Below are positions 18,606 to 28,169 of a stretch of 64,000 nt of DNA, in pieces. This stretch comes from Novosphingobium sp. PC22D (lineage in GTDB: Bacteria; Pseudomonadota; Alphaproteobacteria; Sphingomonadales; Sphingomonadaceae): positions 1 through 64,000 of the forward strand of contig NZ_MWMO01000010.1 of assembly GCF_002556635.1 (NCBI RefSeq), read 5' to 3'. Under the pieces are notes generated by a model. It made no database searches, was not told the origin of the DNA, and saw nothing but the letters and a program-made list of their open reading frames with translations. A program made the position numbers and the translations under genes. How positions within the stretch are numbered: the stretch's first letter is position 1; the number at the start of each line of letters is the position of its first letter.

Positions 18606-20105
18606 ATGAGTGTCTCAGACAACACCGACATCGCACAGGTCAAGGAACGCAACCGGGCGCTGATCCAGGAGGTCCTTGAAGTCTATCCGGCCAAGTCGGC
18701 CAAGCGCCGCGCCAAGCACCTCAACGTCCACGAGGACGGCAAGAGCGACTGCGGCGTCAAATCGAACGTCAAGTCGATCCCGGGCGTGATGACCATTCGC
18801 GGCTGCGCCTACGCCGGATCGAAGGGCGTGGTGTGGGGTCCGATCAAGGACATGATCCACATCAGCCACGGACCCGTCGGCTGCGGCCAGTATTCCTGGG
18901 CCGCGCGCCGCAACTACTACATCGGCACGACCGGCATCGACACCTTCGTGACGATGCAGTTCACGTCCGATTTCCAGGAGAAGGACATCGTATTCGGCGG
19001 CGACAAGAAGCTCGCCAAGATCATGGACGAGATCGAGATGCTGTTCCCGCTGAACAAGGGCATCACCGTCCAGTCCGAATGCCCGATCGGCCTGATCGGC
19101 GACGACATCGAGGCCGTCTCGAAGGCCAAGAGCAAGGAGTACGGCGGCAAGACCATCGTGCCCGTGCGCTGCGAGGGCTTCCGCGGCGTGTCGCAGTCGC
19201 TTGGCCACCACATCGCCAACGACGCGGTGCGCGACTGGGTGTTCGACAAGACCGACGACAAGGCGCCGACCTTCGAGCCGGGGCCCTACGACATCGCGAT
19301 CATCGGCGACTACAACATCGGCGGTGATGCCTGGTCGAGCCGCATCCTCCTCGAGGAGATGGGCCTGCGCGTGATCGCGCAGTGGTCGGGCGACGGCTCG
19401 ATCGCCGAGCTGGAAGCGACGCCCAAGGCGAAGCTCAACGTCCTGCACTGCTACCGCTCGATGAACTACATCTCGCGGCACATGGAAGAGAAGTACGGGA
19501 TCCCCTGGGTCGAGTACAACTTCTTCGGGCCCTCGAAGATCGAGGAATCGCTGCGCAAGATCGCCAGCTACTTCGACGAGAGTATCCAGGAAGGCGCCGA
19601 GCGGGTCATCGCCAAGTACAAGGCGCTCACCGAAGCGACGATCGCCAAGTACAAGCCGCGTCTCGAGGGCAAGAAGGTCATGCTCTACGTCGGCGGGTTG
19701 CGTCCGCGCCACGTGATCGGGGCCTATGAGGACCTCGGCATGGAAGTGGTCGGCACCGGCTACGAATTCGGCCACAACGACGACTACCAGCGCACCGCCC
19801 AGCACTACGTCAAGGACGGCACGCTGATCTACGACGACGTGACCGGCTACGAGTTCGAGAAGTTCGTCGAGAAGGTCCAGCCCGACCTCGTCGGCTCGGG
19901 CATCAAGGAAAAGTACGTCTTCCAAAAGATGGGCGTCCCGTTCCGCCAGATGCACAGCTGGGACTATTCGGGCCCGTACCACGGCTACGACGGCTTCGCG
20001 ATCTTCGCCCGCGACATGGACATGGCGATCAACTCGCCCGTCTGGAGCATGGCCCCCACCCCCTGGAAACAGGGCGGCGAGGACTTCGCGATCGCGGCGG
20101 AATGA
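18606..20105 (+). CDS. nifD: Nitrogenase MoFe protein alpha chain NifD
   Basis: This 499-residue alpha subunit carries half of the P-cluster and all of FeMo-cofactor. P-cluster cysteines sit in [19 protein letters not shown] and [11 protein letters not shown]. The cofactor cysteine is in [10 protein letters not shown] and its histidine in [13 protein letters not shown]. The sequence is typical of molybdenum nitrogenase, not Vnf or Anf. The ATG has AGGAGA about 7 bases upstream. nifK follows after 35 bases. Confidence 0.99.
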   Translation: MSVSDNTDIAQVKERNRALIQEVLEVYPAKSAKRRAKHLNVHEDGKSDCGVKSNVKSIPGVMTIRGCAYAGSKGVVWGPIKDMIHISHGPVGCGQYSWAARRNYYIGTTGIDTFVTMQFTSDFQEKDIVFGGDKKLAKIMDEIEMLFPLNKGITVQSECPIGLIGDDIEAVSKAKSKEYGGKTIVPVRCEGFRGVSQSLGHHIANDAVRDWVFDKTDDKAPTFEPGPYDIAIIGDYNIGGDAWSSRILLEEMGLRVIAQWSGDGSIAELEATPKAKLNVLHCYRSMNYISRHMEEKYGIPWVEYNFFGPSKIEESLRKIASYFDESIQEGAERVIAKYKALTEATIAKYKPRLEGKKVMLYVGGLRPRHVIGAYEDLGMEVVGTGYEFGHNDDYQRTAQHYVKDGTLIYDDVTGYEFEKFVEKVQPDLVGSGIKEKYVFQKMGVPFRQMHSWDYSGPYHGYDGFAIFARDMDMAINSPVWSMAPTPWKQGGEDFAIAAE

Positions 20106-20140
20106 CCGCTCTCATCCAACCTTTCTGACAGGAGGCACCG

Positions 20141-21700
20141 ATGCCCCAGGATGCAAATCAGGTTAAGGACCACTTCGAGCTTTTTCGCGGTGAGGAATAC
20201 ACCGACATGCTCGCCAAGAAGCGGACCGAGTTCGAGAACCCGCACCCCGACGAGGAAATCTCGCGGGTTCGGGAGTGGGCCAAGACCGAGGAATACAAGG
20301 ACCTCAACTTCAGCCGCGAGGCACTGACCATCAATCCGGCCAAGGCGTGCCAGCCGCTCGGCGCGGTCTTCGCGGCGGTCGGGTTCGAGGACACGCTGCC
20401 CTTCGTCCACGGATCGCAGGGCTGCGTCGCCTACTACCGCTCGCACTTCTCGCGTCACTTCAAGGAGCCGACCTCGTGCGTCTCCTCGTCGATGACCGAG
20501 GACGCGGCCGTGTTCGGCGGGCTCAACAACATGGTCGACGGGCTCGCCAATGCCTATTCGATGTACAAGCCCAAGATGATCGCGGTCTCGACCACCTGCA
20601 TGGCCGAAGTCATCGGCGACGACCTCAACGCCTTCATCAAGACGGCGAAGGAGAAGGAATCGCTTCCCGAGGAATTCGACGTTCCCTTCGCACACACGCC
20701 GGCCTTCGTGGGCAGCCACGTCACCGGCTACGACAACGCGATGAAGGGCATTCTCGAACACTTCTGGGACGGCAAGGCCAAGACCGTCGACAAGCTGGTG
20801 CGCGTGCCCAACGGCAAGATCAACTTCCTGGGCGGGTTCGACGGCTACGCGGTCGGCAACCTGCGTGAAGTGAAGCGGATCTTCGACATGATGAAGGTCG
20901 AGTACACGATCCTCGGTGACCAGTCGGACGTCTGGGACACCCCCACCGACGGCACCTTCCGCATGTACGACGGCGGCACGACGCTGGAGGATGCGGCCAA
21001 CGCGATCCACGCCAAGGCGACGATCTCGATGCAGGAATACTGCACCGAAAAGACGCTGCCGTTCATCGCCAACCACGGGCAGGAGACCGCCGCGTTCAAC
21101 CACCCGATCGGCGTCGAGGCGACCGACAGTTTCGTGATGGAAGTCGCGCGGCTGGCCGGCGTCGAGATCCCCGAGGAACTGGCCAAGGAGCGCGGCCGTC
21201 TGGTCGATGCGATCGCGGACTCGAACGCCCACATCCACGGCAAGAAGTTCGCGATCTACGGCGATCCCGACCTTGCCTACGGCCTCGCCAAGTTCGTCAT
21301 GGAACTGGGCGGCGAGCCGGTCGTGGTGCTTTCGACCAACGGCGGCAAGGCCTGGGCGGCGAAGATGCAGGACCTGTTCGACAGCTCGCCGTTCGGCGCG
21401 AACTGCAAGGCCTACCCGGGCAAGGACCTGTGGCACATGCGCTCGCTGCTGTTCACCGAGAAGCCGGACTTCCTGATCGGCAACACCTACGGCAAGTACC
21501 TCGAGCGCGACACCGGCGTGCCGCTGATCCGGATCGGCTTCCCGATCTTCGACCGGCACCATAAGCACCGGTATCCCGTGTGGGGCTACCAGGGCGGTCT
21601 CAACGTCCTCGTGACGATCCTCGACCGGGTCTTCGAGCACATGGACGCGACCACCAACGTGCCGAGCAAGACCGACTACAGCTACGACATCATCCGCTGA
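20141..21700 (+). CDS. nifK: Nitrogenase MoFe protein beta chain NifK
   Basis: This 519-residue beta subunit completes the P-cluster with cysteines in [21 protein letters not shown] and [12 protein letters not shown]. Full length. GGAGG lies just before the ATG. Downstream, a 9-base-pair GC hairpin (21716-21751) separates the structural genes from nifEN. Confidence 0.99.
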   Translation: MPQDANQVKDHFELFRGEEYTDMLAKKRTEFENPHPDEEISRVREWAKTEEYKDLNFSREALTINPAKACQPLGAVFAAVGFEDTLPFVHGSQGCVAYYRSHFSRHFKEPTSCVSSSMTEDAAVFGGLNNMVDGLANAYSMYKPKMIAVSTTCMAEVIGDDLNAFIKTAKEKESLPEEFDVPFAHTPAFVGSHVTGYDNAMKGILEHFWDGKAKTVDKLVRVPNGKINFLGGFDGYAVGNLREVKRIFDMMKVEYTILGDQSDVWDTPTDGTFRMYDGGTTLEDAANAIHAKATISMQEYCTEKTLPFIANHGQETAAFNHPIGVEATDSFVMEVARLAGVEIPEELAKERGRLVDAIADSNAHIHGKKFAIYGDPDLAYGLAKFVMELGGEPVVVLSTNGGKAWAAKMQDLFDSSPFGANCKAYPGKDLWHMRSLLFTEKPDFLIGNTYGKYLERDTGVPLIRIGFPIFDRHHKHRYPVWGYQGGLNVLVTILDRVFEHMDATTNVPSKTDYSYDIIR

Positions 21701-21715
21701 TGTCACGAACCCCGC

Positions 21716-21751
21716 CCCCCGCCGTTCCCGCGCCAGAGGGACCGGCGGGGG
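21716..21751 (+). other. GC-rich hairpin between nifK and nifE
   Basis: CCCCCGCCG pairs with CGGCGGGGG across an 18-base loop, with no T-run after it. It is likely a processing or attenuation point that lowers nifEN expression relative to nifHDK. No new sigma54 promoter is seen in the 94-base spacer. Confidence 0.65.
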
Positions 21752-21794
21752 AGGGACCCGCAACCCGATTCCTACCCCGCCGGAGGACCACGCG

Positions 21795-23264
21795 ATGACC
21801 AGTCTGAACCAGACCATCCAGGACGTGTTCAACGAACCCGGCTGTGGCAAGAACCAGGCGAAGTCCGAGAAGGAGCGCAAGAAGGGCTGCACCAAGCAGC
21901 TCCAGCCGGGCGGAGCGGCGGGCGGCTGCGCCTTCGACGGGGCGAAGATCGCACTCCAGCCGATCACCGACGTCGCCCATCTCGTCCACGGCCCGATCGC
22001 CTGCGAGGGCAATTCTTGGGACAACCGCGGCGCCAAGTCGTCGGGATCGAGCCTCTACCGCACTGGCTTCACCACCGACATGACCGAGAACGATATCGTC
22101 TTCGGCGGCGAGAAGCACCTGTTCAAGGCGATCCGCGAGATCGTCGAGAAATATGCGCCGCCCGCGGTGTTCGTCTACCAGACCTGCGTGCCCGCGATGA
22201 TCGGCGACGATATCGACGCGGTGTGCAAGCGCGCGAGCGAGAAATTCGCCACACCGTGCATCCCGATCCATTCGCCGGGCTTCGCGGGCCCCAAGAACCT
22301 GGGCAACAAGCTTGCCGGCGAGGCGATGCTCAAGCACGTCATCGGCACCGAGGAGCCCGAATACACCACACCCTACGACATCAACATCATCGGCGAATAC
22401 AACCTCGCCGGCGAGCTGTGGCAGGTGAAGCCGCTGCTCGACGAACTGGGTATCCGCATCCTCTCGTGCATCTCGGGCGACGCGCGCTACAGGGAAGTCG
22501 CCTGGTCGCACCGCGCCAAGGCGGCGATGATGGTCTGCTCCAAGGCGATGATCAACGTCGCGCGCAAGATGGAAGAGCGCTACGAGATCCCATTCTTCGA
22601 AGGCTCGTTCTACGGCATCGGCGACATGTCGGACAGCTTGCGCGAGATCGCGCGGCTGCTGATCGAGCGCGGCGCCGATCCCGAGCTGATGGACCGCACC
22701 GAGGCTGTGATCGCGCGCGAGGAAGCCCGCGCCTGGGCCGCGATCGAACCCTATCGCGCGCGTCTCACGGGCAAGAAGGTGCTGCTCGTCACCGGCGGCG
22801 TGAAGTCGTGGTCGGTGGTTGCCGCCCTGCAGGAAGCAGGCATGGAGATCGCCGGGACCTCGGTGAAGAAGTCCACCAGGGAGGACAAGGAGAAGATCAA
22901 GAAGCTGATGGGCGAGGATGCCCACATGTTCGACGATCTCACCCCGCGCGAGATGTACCGCAAGCTCAAGACCGCCGAAGCCGACATCATGCTGTCGGGC
23001 GGCCGGTCGCAATTCGTCGCGCTCAAGGCCTCGATGCCGTGGATGGATATCAACCAGGAGCGTCACGCGGCCTTTGCCGGCTATCACGGCATGGTCGAGA
23101 TGGTGAAGGAAATCGACCGGACCCTGTCCAACCCTGTCTGGCAGGAAGTCCGACGTCCGGCACCCTGGGAAGGGGCGGGCGCTGCGTCATGGCAGGACCG
23201 GGCACTATCGGAGTGTGTCTCCCCCCATTCGCCGCCAACCGCAACCGGAAGGGAGGCCGCTTAG
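21795..23264 (+). CDS. nifE: FeMo-cofactor scaffold subunit NifE
   Basis: This 489-residue NifD-like protein forms the NifEN scaffold where the NifB product matures into FeMo-cofactor. Cluster cysteines occur in [23 protein letters not shown] and [12 protein letters not shown]. An N-terminal extension (residues 1-30) is Lys/Cys-rich ([17 protein letters not shown]). The last 28 residues look non-homologous and run almost to the nifN ribosome site. nifN starts 2 bases later. Confidence 0.98.
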   Translation: MTSLNQTIQDVFNEPGCGKNQAKSEKERKKGCTKQLQPGGAAGGCAFDGAKIALQPITDVAHLVHGPIACEGNSWDNRGAKSSGSSLYRTGFTTDMTENDIVFGGEKHLFKAIREIVEKYAPPAVFVYQTCVPAMIGDDIDAVCKRASEKFATPCIPIHSPGFAGPKNLGNKLAGEAMLKHVIGTEEPEYTTPYDINIIGEYNLAGELWQVKPLLDELGIRILSCISGDARYREVAWSHRAKAAMMVCSKAMINVARKMEERYEIPFFEGSFYGIGDMSDSLREIARLLIERGADPELMDRTEAVIAREEARAWAAIEPYRARLTGKKVLLVTGGVKSWSVVAALQEAGMEIAGTSVKKSTREDKEKIKKLMGEDAHMFDDLTPREMYRKLKTAEADIMLSGGRSQFVALKASMPWMDINQERHAAFAGYHGMVEMVKEIDRTLSNPVWQEVRRPAPWEGAGAASWQDRALSECVSPHSPPTATGREAA

Positions 23265-23266
23265 CC

Positions 23267-24646
23267 ATGGCGCAGGTCGTGAAATCGGCGAAGGCGTGCA
23301 CCGTCAACCCGCTCAAGATGAGCCAGCCGATCGGCGGCGCGCTCGCCTTCATGGGGATGCGCGGCGCGATGCCGCTGCTGCACGGCTCGCAGGGCTGCAC
23401 GAGCTTCGGGCTGGTGCTGTTCGTGCGGCATTTCCGCGAAGCGATCCCCTTGCAGACCACGGCGATGTCCGAAGTCGCGACGGTGCTGGGCGGCTACGAG
23501 AACGTCGAGCAGGCGGTGCTCAACATCGTCAAGAAGACGAGTCCGGAGATCATCGGCATCTGCTCGACCGGCGTCACCGAAGTGAAGGGCGACGATCTCA
23601 AGGGCTTCGTCGCCACGATCCGCCAGCGCCATCCCGAACTCGCCAACGTGGCGATCGTGCAGTGCTCCACGCCCGATTTCGCGGGCGCCTTCGAGGACGG
23701 CTGGACCAAGGCTGTGACCGCGCTGATCGAGCAGGTCGTGCCCGAGGTCGAGCCGGTGCGTCGCGATGCCACGCGCGTCAACGTGCTGCCCGGCTGCCAT
23801 CTCACCCCTGGCGACATCGACGAGTTGCGCGACATGATCGAAGCCTTCGGTCTGGCCCCCAACTTCGTGCCCGATTTGTCGGGGTCGCTCGACGGCCACA
23901 TCCCCGAGGACTTCACCCCCACCACGCTCGGCGGTGCGGGCTGCGAGGAGGTTCGCGCGATGGCGACCGCGGGCGCGACGATTGCGATCGGCGCGCAGAT
24001 GCGCGGCCCGGCCGAAGCGCTGGAGAAGCGCGCCGGCGTGCCCTTCCGCCTGTTCGAGCGGGTGAGCGGTCTCTCTGCCTGCGACGAACTCATCATGCAC
24101 CTTGCGCAGCTTTCGGGCCGCGAGGTGCCGGTGAAGTACCGTCGCCAGCGTGGCCAGCTCGTCGACGCCATGCTCGACGCGCATTTCCACATCGGCGGGC
24201 GCAAGTTCGCGATCGGCGCCGAGCCCGATCTGCTGTTTGCGCTGGTCTCGACGTTGCGCGAGGTCGGAGCCGAGATCGTCAGTGCGGTGACGACGACTTC
24301 CTCGCCGGTCCTCGAAAAGCTGCCGTGCGAAAGCGTCACGATCGGCGACCTCGAGGATCTGGAGGCAGGCGCGGCCGACGCCGACATCCTCATCACCCAC
24401 AGCCACGGGCGGCAGGCCGCCGAGCGGCTGCATGTTCCGCACTATCGCATCGGCATCCCGATGTTCGACGCGCTCGGTGCGGGGCACCTGGTCACCGTCG
24501 GCTATCGCGGCACGCGCGACATGCTCTTCGCCATCGGCAACATGCTGATGCAGCGCCACCATGAGCCCTCGCCCGACGACTGGCGCGATGCGTGGCCCGA
24601 CCAAGCAAGCGAACTATCGAGCGAACCGCGAAAGGAGCTGGTCTGA
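23267..24646 (+). CDS. nifN: FeMo-cofactor scaffold subunit NifN
   Basis: This 459-residue NifK-like partner of NifE has KACTVNPLKMSQPIGGALAF at the start, LHGSQGCTSFG near 44 and ICSTGVTEVKGDD near 105. The ATG at 23267 is preceded by GGGAGG; the open frame continues upstream only as a shadow of nifE. Its stop shares a base with the nifX start (TGATG). Confidence 0.98.
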   Translation: MAQVVKSAKACTVNPLKMSQPIGGALAFMGMRGAMPLLHGSQGCTSFGLVLFVRHFREAIPLQTTAMSEVATVLGGYENVEQAVLNIVKKTSPEIIGICSTGVTEVKGDDLKGFVATIRQRHPELANVAIVQCSTPDFAGAFEDGWTKAVTALIEQVVPEVEPVRRDATRVNVLPGCHLTPGDIDELRDMIEAFGLAPNFVPDLSGSLDGHIPEDFTPTTLGGAGCEEVRAMATAGATIAIGAQMRGPAEALEKRAGVPFRLFERVSGLSACDELIMHLAQLSGREVPVKYRRQRGQLVDAMLDAHFHIGGRKFAIGAEPDLLFALVSTLREVGAEIVSAVTTTSSPVLEKLPCESVTIGDLEDLEAGAADADILITHSHGRQAAERLHVPHYRIGIPMFDALGAGHLVTVGYRGTRDMLFAIGNMLMQRHHEPSPDDWRDAWPDQASELSSEPRKELV

Positions 24647-25053
24647 TGAAAGTCGCATTCGCAACGCAGGATCTCGAACGGATCGACGCCCATTTCGGCT
24701 GGGCTAGGAACATCGCGATCTACGACCTCACGCCCGAGGGCTGGGCGCTCGACCGGGTCGAGGAATTTTCCGGCGAACTCAACGAGGACGGCAACGAGGA
24801 CAAGCTGGAGCCCAAGCTCAAGGCGCTCCAGGGCGTCTCGATCCTCGTCGTCGCCGCGATCGGCGGATCGGGCGCGGCGCGCGTGGTCGCGCAGAACATT
24901 CACCCGATGAAGGTCGCCGAGCCCGAGCCGATCGAGGGCATGCTCGAAAAGCTGCGCGGCGTGCTCGCCGGGACGCCGCCGCCGTGGCTGCGCAAGGTTC
25001 TCGCCAAGTCGGGCGAAGGCAAGGTCGATTTCGAGGAAGAGGAGGACGCGTGA
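24646..25053 (+). CDS. nifX: FeMo-cofactor carrier protein NifX
   Basis: This 135-residue NifX carries NifB-co and cofactor precursors to NifEN. It begins [20 protein letters not shown] and contains the [15 protein letters not shown] and GAARVVAQ segments of the dinitrogenase-cofactor domain. The C-terminus is acidic. It is joined to nifN and the next gene by TGATG overlaps. Confidence 0.95.
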   Translation: MKVAFATQDLERIDAHFGWARNIAIYDLTPEGWALDRVEEFSGELNEDGNEDKLEPKLKALQGVSILVVAAIGGSGAARVVAQNIHPMKVAEPEPIEGMLEKLRGVLAGTPPPWLRKVLAKSGEGKVDFEEEEDA

Positions 25054-25508
25054 TGACCGAGGTACTCGAAACCCCCGCGGTCGAAGGATTTGCCGCCGCG
25101 CTCGTGCGCCAGATCCGCGCGCAGGATTCGCACGGCCACTGGGAGCGCAAGAGCGACATGGACCTGCTCGAGCCGTTCCTGCTCGACAAGGAAAAGCGCC
25201 GCGCGATCCCGATCATCGGCGATCCCGATCCCGACACGCTGTGGCGGGTCGAACTCTACTACGGCGCGCTGTGCCTCGAGATCGAGCGCCGCTGCGGCCG
25301 GATGGTCAGCCCGATGATGAAGATGAGCCACGAAGGCTTCGGCCGCATGGTGCTGATCGCCGGCCGCCTCGTCGTCGTGAACAAGCAGCTTCGCGACATC
25401 CACCGCTTCGGCTTCGACAGCCTCGAAAAGCTCAATGCCGAGGCGGAAAAGGTGCTGGGATCGGCGATCGGCATGATCGAGCAGTTCCCTGCCGTGGCCG
25501 ACTACTGA
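25053..25508 (+). CDS. NifX-associated nitrogen fixation protein (DUF269)
   Basis: This 151-residue protein is the DUF269 / TIGR02935 partner almost always found behind nifX. Features include [34 protein letters not shown] and a [17 protein letters not shown] segment. The function is unproven, though the tight linkage points to cofactor synthesis. Overlaps nifX by one base. Confidence 0.92.
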   Translation: MTEVLETPAVEGFAAALVRQIRAQDSHGHWERKSDMDLLEPFLLDKEKRRAIPIIGDPDPDTLWRVELYYGALCLEIERRCGRMVSPMMKMSHEGFGRMVLIAGRLVVVNKQLRDIHRFGFDSLEKLNAEAEKVLGSAIGMIEQFPAVADY

Positions 25509-25522
25509 GGAGAATCCAGGTC

Positions 25523-25726
25523 ATGCCCGACATCGAAGACCTCAAGGCGGACCTCAAGAAGCTCTCCGCGCGGGCGATGCAGGCCAAGATGGACCTGCAT
25601 GACTTGTCCGAGGAGCTTCCGGTCGGCGTCGAGAACGTGATCGCCACCGCCGAGCGCGTGCGCGATGCCTATGCCGCGCTCGACGCCAAGCGGGCCGAGC
25701 TCAAGGCGCTGGAAGCGGCGTCATGA
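25523..25726 (+). CDS. CCE_0567-family small nif protein
   Basis: This 67-residue helical hairpin protein (DIEDLKADLKKLSARAMQAKMDLHDLSEELP) matches the CCE_0567 family described from cyanobacterial nif clusters as a small metal-binding protein. It lies between DUF269 and fdxB in the usual order and overlaps the fdxB start by 4 bases. Confidence 0.88.
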   Translation: MPDIEDLKADLKKLSARAMQAKMDLHDLSEELPVGVENVIATAERVRDAYAALDAKRAELKALEAAS

Positions 25727-26019
25727 CCGCGCTGGTGACACGCGGCGGGCGCGAGTGGATTCCCGACTACCTCGTTGCGATCGATCCGGAGGTCTGCATC
25801 GGCTGCGGCCGGTGTTTCAAGGTCTGCGGCCGCGACGTGATGACGCTCAAGGGCGTCGACGAGGACGGCGAGATCGTCGAACTCGATGACGACGATGACG
25901 ACGACGAGATCGAGAAGCGGGTGATGGCGATGTCCGACCCCGACGCCTGTATCGGCTGCGGCGCCTGCGCGCGGGTCTGCCCAACCAATTGCCAGACCCA
26001 CGAAAAGCTGGCGGCTTGA
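25723..26019 (+). CDS. fdxB: Nif-specific ferredoxin III FdxB
   Basis: This 98-residue ferredoxin has Cys25/28/31/35 and Cys76/79/82/86 (CIGCGRC and CIGCGAC), with an acidic insert holding seven consecutive aspartates near 55-61. This is ferredoxin III of nif clusters, thought to pass electrons to nitrogenase or cofactor assembly. nifQ follows 2 bases later. Confidence 0.94.
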   Translation: MTALVTRGGREWIPDYLVAIDPEVCIGCGRCFKVCGRDVMTLKGVDEDGEIVELDDDDDDDEIEKRVMAMSDPDACIGCGACARVCPTNCQTHEKLAA

Positions 26020-26021
26020 CG

Positions 26022-26663
26022 ATGGGACGCGCCTGGACCGACCATTCCGGTGAAGCCTACGCCGAATTGATCTGGCTCGGCGCGCTCGGCGGGGCGGATG
26101 CGTTCGACACGCATCTCGCCGCTTCGATTCTCGCGCTGGCGCTGCGCGAGGCGCTTCACGAGGACACGCCGCTTTGCGAACTGACCGGGCTCGACGACGC
26201 CGAGACCGAGGCGCTGGCCGCGATCTGCTTTCCCGGCGCACGTCTGCCGCTGAGCGGCACGCCCGCGCGCACGCAGGAGGAACAGGCGTTGCGCGACATC
26301 CTCTGGATGAACTCGGCCGCCGCTTCCGTACTCGAAATCCTGCTGTCGCGGATGGTGGCGCGGCGCTGCCAGCGGCCCAACCACTTGTGGCAGGACCTCG
26401 GGCTTGGCGGGCGCACCGAACTCTCGATGCTGATGCAACGCCACTTTCCTCGCCTCGCCGCGCGCAACGGCGCGGACATGAAGTGGAAGAAGTTCTTCTA
26501 CCGGATGATGTGCAGCTCCGAAGGCTTCCGCCTGTGCTCGGCGCCGGTGTGCACCGAATGCGACGACTTCGATGCCTGCTTCGGCGCGGAGGACGGGGAA
26601 TCGCTGCTCGCGCGCATGGCCAATGGACGGCCTGCGCCCATGCAGCCGGAGGCAAGGGCATGA
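26022..26663 (+). CDS. nifQ: Molybdenum donor protein NifQ
   Basis: This 213-residue NifQ ends with the diagnostic Cys172-x4-Cys177-x2-Cys180-x5-Cys186 motif that holds the Mo-Fe-S cluster delivered to NifEN/NifH. Conserved WKKFFYRMMC precedes it. Together with the two Mop proteins it makes a local molybdenum-handling set. Its stop overlaps the start of the globin gene. Confidence 0.95.
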   Translation: MGRAWTDHSGEAYAELIWLGALGGADAFDTHLAASILALALREALHEDTPLCELTGLDDAETEALAAICFPGARLPLSGTPARTQEEQALRDILWMNSAAASVLEILLSRMVARRCQRPNHLWQDLGLGGRTELSMLMQRHFPRLAARNGADMKWKKFFYRMMCSSEGFRLCSAPVCTECDDFDACFGAEDGESLLARMANGRPAPMQPEARA

Positions 26664-27070
26664 CCGATACCGCCCAGGCAGAGGCAGCGTCCGAAGCCGC
26701 GATCATGGCGATGGTGCGCCGCTTCTACGCGCTGTGTTTCGAGGACGATGTCCTCGGCCCGATGTTCCGCGCGCTCATCACCGATTTCGAGGAGCATTAC
26801 CGCATCGTCGCCGATTTCTGGTCGCATTCGCTGCTCGGCACGACGCGCTACAACCGCGGCACGCCCTATACCCACCATGTCGGCATGAAGGTCGAGGAGG
26901 TGCACTTCGAGCGCTGGATGGCCGCGTTCGGGCAGGCGGCGGCGGAGGAACTGCCCGCGCCGCTCGCCGAACTGGCGATGAAGCGGGCGCGGCACATGAC
27001 CGAAAGCTTCAAGATGGGCCTGCTCCCGCTCAAGGCGCCAGAGCCGCGGCCGTCCGGGGCGGCGGCGTGA
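26660..27070 (+). CDS. Group III truncated hemoglobin
   Basis: This 136-residue 2-on-2 globin of group III type has MVRRFYALCFEDDVLGPMF (helix B with Phe22/Tyr23), FEEHYRIVADFWSHSLLGT and the proximal His82 in EVHFERWMAAF. As a late gene of the nifH transcript it may scavenge O2 or detoxify NO near nitrogenase. That role is inferred from context. It overlaps nifQ and the Rieske gene by ATGA/GTGA. Confidence 0.9.
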   Translation: MTDTAQAEAASEAAIMAMVRRFYALCFEDDVLGPMFRALITDFEEHYRIVADFWSHSLLGTTRYNRGTPYTHHVGMKVEEVHFERWMAAFGQAAAEELPAPLAELAMKRARHMTESFKMGLLPLKAPEPRPSGAAA

Positions 27071-27477
27071 GCGTGGCCGACCTCGTCGCGATCTGCGCGC
27101 TCGAAGAGATCCCCAACCGCCGCGCCGTGCCCTTCGTTCTGGCGCGGCGCGGCGAAAACGGGGGCGTTGCGCCATACCCGATCTTCGTGCTGCGCTGGGG
27201 GCGCAACGTACGCGCCTACGAGAACCGCTGCCCGCACCAGGAAACCCACCTCGACTGGGAGCGCGGCGAGTTCCTCGACGGATCGGGCACGCGCATCCAG
27301 TGCGGCAAGCACGGCGCGCTGTTCGATCTGGGCACCGGCCAATGCGTCGAGGGGCCTTGCCAGGGCGAGAGCCTGACACCCATCGAGACGGTCATCGACG
27401 CCGATGGCGACATCTGCCTGGTTGATGCCGATCTCGTCGAGGAAGACGATTTCGACAGCGGGCAGGGGCTCGAATAG
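27067..27477 (+). CDS. Rieske-type [2Fe-2S] protein
   Basis: This 136-residue soluble Rieske ferredoxin has Cys55-Pro-His57 (NRCPHQET) and Cys79-x2-His82 (CGKHGALF) ligands separated by 21 residues. The start is a GTG overlapping the globin stop. It has no membrane anchor or oxygenase domain. Adjacent to the globin, it may reduce the globin or serve another nif-linked electron path. The C-terminus is acidic. Last gene of the nifH unit. Confidence 0.85.
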   Translation: MSVADLVAICALEEIPNRRAVPFVLARRGENGGVAPYPIFVLRWGRNVRAYENRCPHQETHLDWERGEFLDGSGTRIQCGKHGALFDLGTGQCVEGPCQGESLTPIETVIDADGDICLVDADLVEEDDFDSGQGLE

Positions 27478-27517
27478 CAGCCGTGGCAAAGCGAGGGTCC
27501 GGCCCGTCGTCGCACGG

Positions 27518-27531
27518 TTGACTCGGGTCAA
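27518..27531 (+). promoter_or_regulatory. Candidate FNR/FixK box
   Basis: TTGAC-TCGG-GTCAA is a perfect inverted repeat with the four-base spacer of FNR/FixK sites (consensus TTGAT-N4-ATCAA; T/C and A/G variants are known). It lies 34 bases before the flavoprotein start. Near an activating position it would make the transcript almost leaderless; otherwise it could repress. Confidence 0.5.
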
Positions 27532-27565
27532 TGCACCGCCCCGCGAAAGGTGGGATTTCGATCGA

Positions 27566-28141
27566 ATGTCCCGGATCGTTATCCTCGACGGCCATCCCGA
27601 CGCCGCGCCGCATTTCATCCATGCCGCCGCCGACGCCTATGCCGAGGGCGCGAAAGACGGCGGCCACGAGGTGCGCCGCATCGCTATTGCGTCGCTCGAT
27701 TTCCCGCTGATCCGCAACGAGGCGCAGTTTCAGGCGCATGACGTGCCGATCGACATTCTCGAAGCGCAGGAGGCGCTGATCTGGTCCGAGCATGTCGCGA
27801 TCTTCTATCCGCTCTGGCTCGGCTCGACCCCCGCGCTGTTCAAGGGCTTTCTCGAGCAGGTGCTGCGGCCTCATTTCGCGTTCCAGGGGCAGCAACGCGG
27901 TTTTCCCAAGGGCCTGCTCGCGGGGCGGTCGGCGCGCGTGGTCGTCTCGATGGGAATGCCGGCGCCGGTCTACGAACTCTACTACCGCGCGCACGGCGTT
28001 AAGGCGCTCAAGCGCAACGTCCTGGAGTTTGTCGGGCTTGGCCCGGTGCGCTATGCCGTCATCGGCATGATCGATGGAGGCGAGGCGCGCCGCAAGCGCT
28101 GGCTGGCGCGGTTGCGCGGTTGGGGCAGGTCGGCCGCGTGA
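27566..28141 (+). CDS. NAD(P)H-dependent flavodoxin-fold oxidoreductase
   Basis: This 191-residue protein has the flavodoxin-like quinone reductase fold: RIVILDGHPDAAPH at the FMN-binding start, FYPLWLGSTPALFKGFLEQVL near 95 and VVVSMGMPAPVY near 130. Such enzymes reduce quinones or partner with cation channels. It follows the nifH unit by 88 bases with a candidate FNR/FixK box in the gap, so it may be microaerobically controlled. Whether it donates electrons to nif proteins is unknown. Confidence 0.8.
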   Translation: MSRIVILDGHPDAAPHFIHAAADAYAEGAKDGGHEVRRIAIASLDFPLIRNEAQFQAHDVPIDILEAQEALIWSEHVAIFYPLWLGSTPALFKGFLEQVLRPHFAFQGQQRGFPKGLLAGRSARVVVSMGMPAPVYELYYRAHGVKALKRNVLEFVGLGPVRYAVIGMIDGGEARRKRWLARLRGWGRSAA

Positions 28142-28169
28142 AAGCGCGGGCGCCCGCCCCTTCGCGGCT

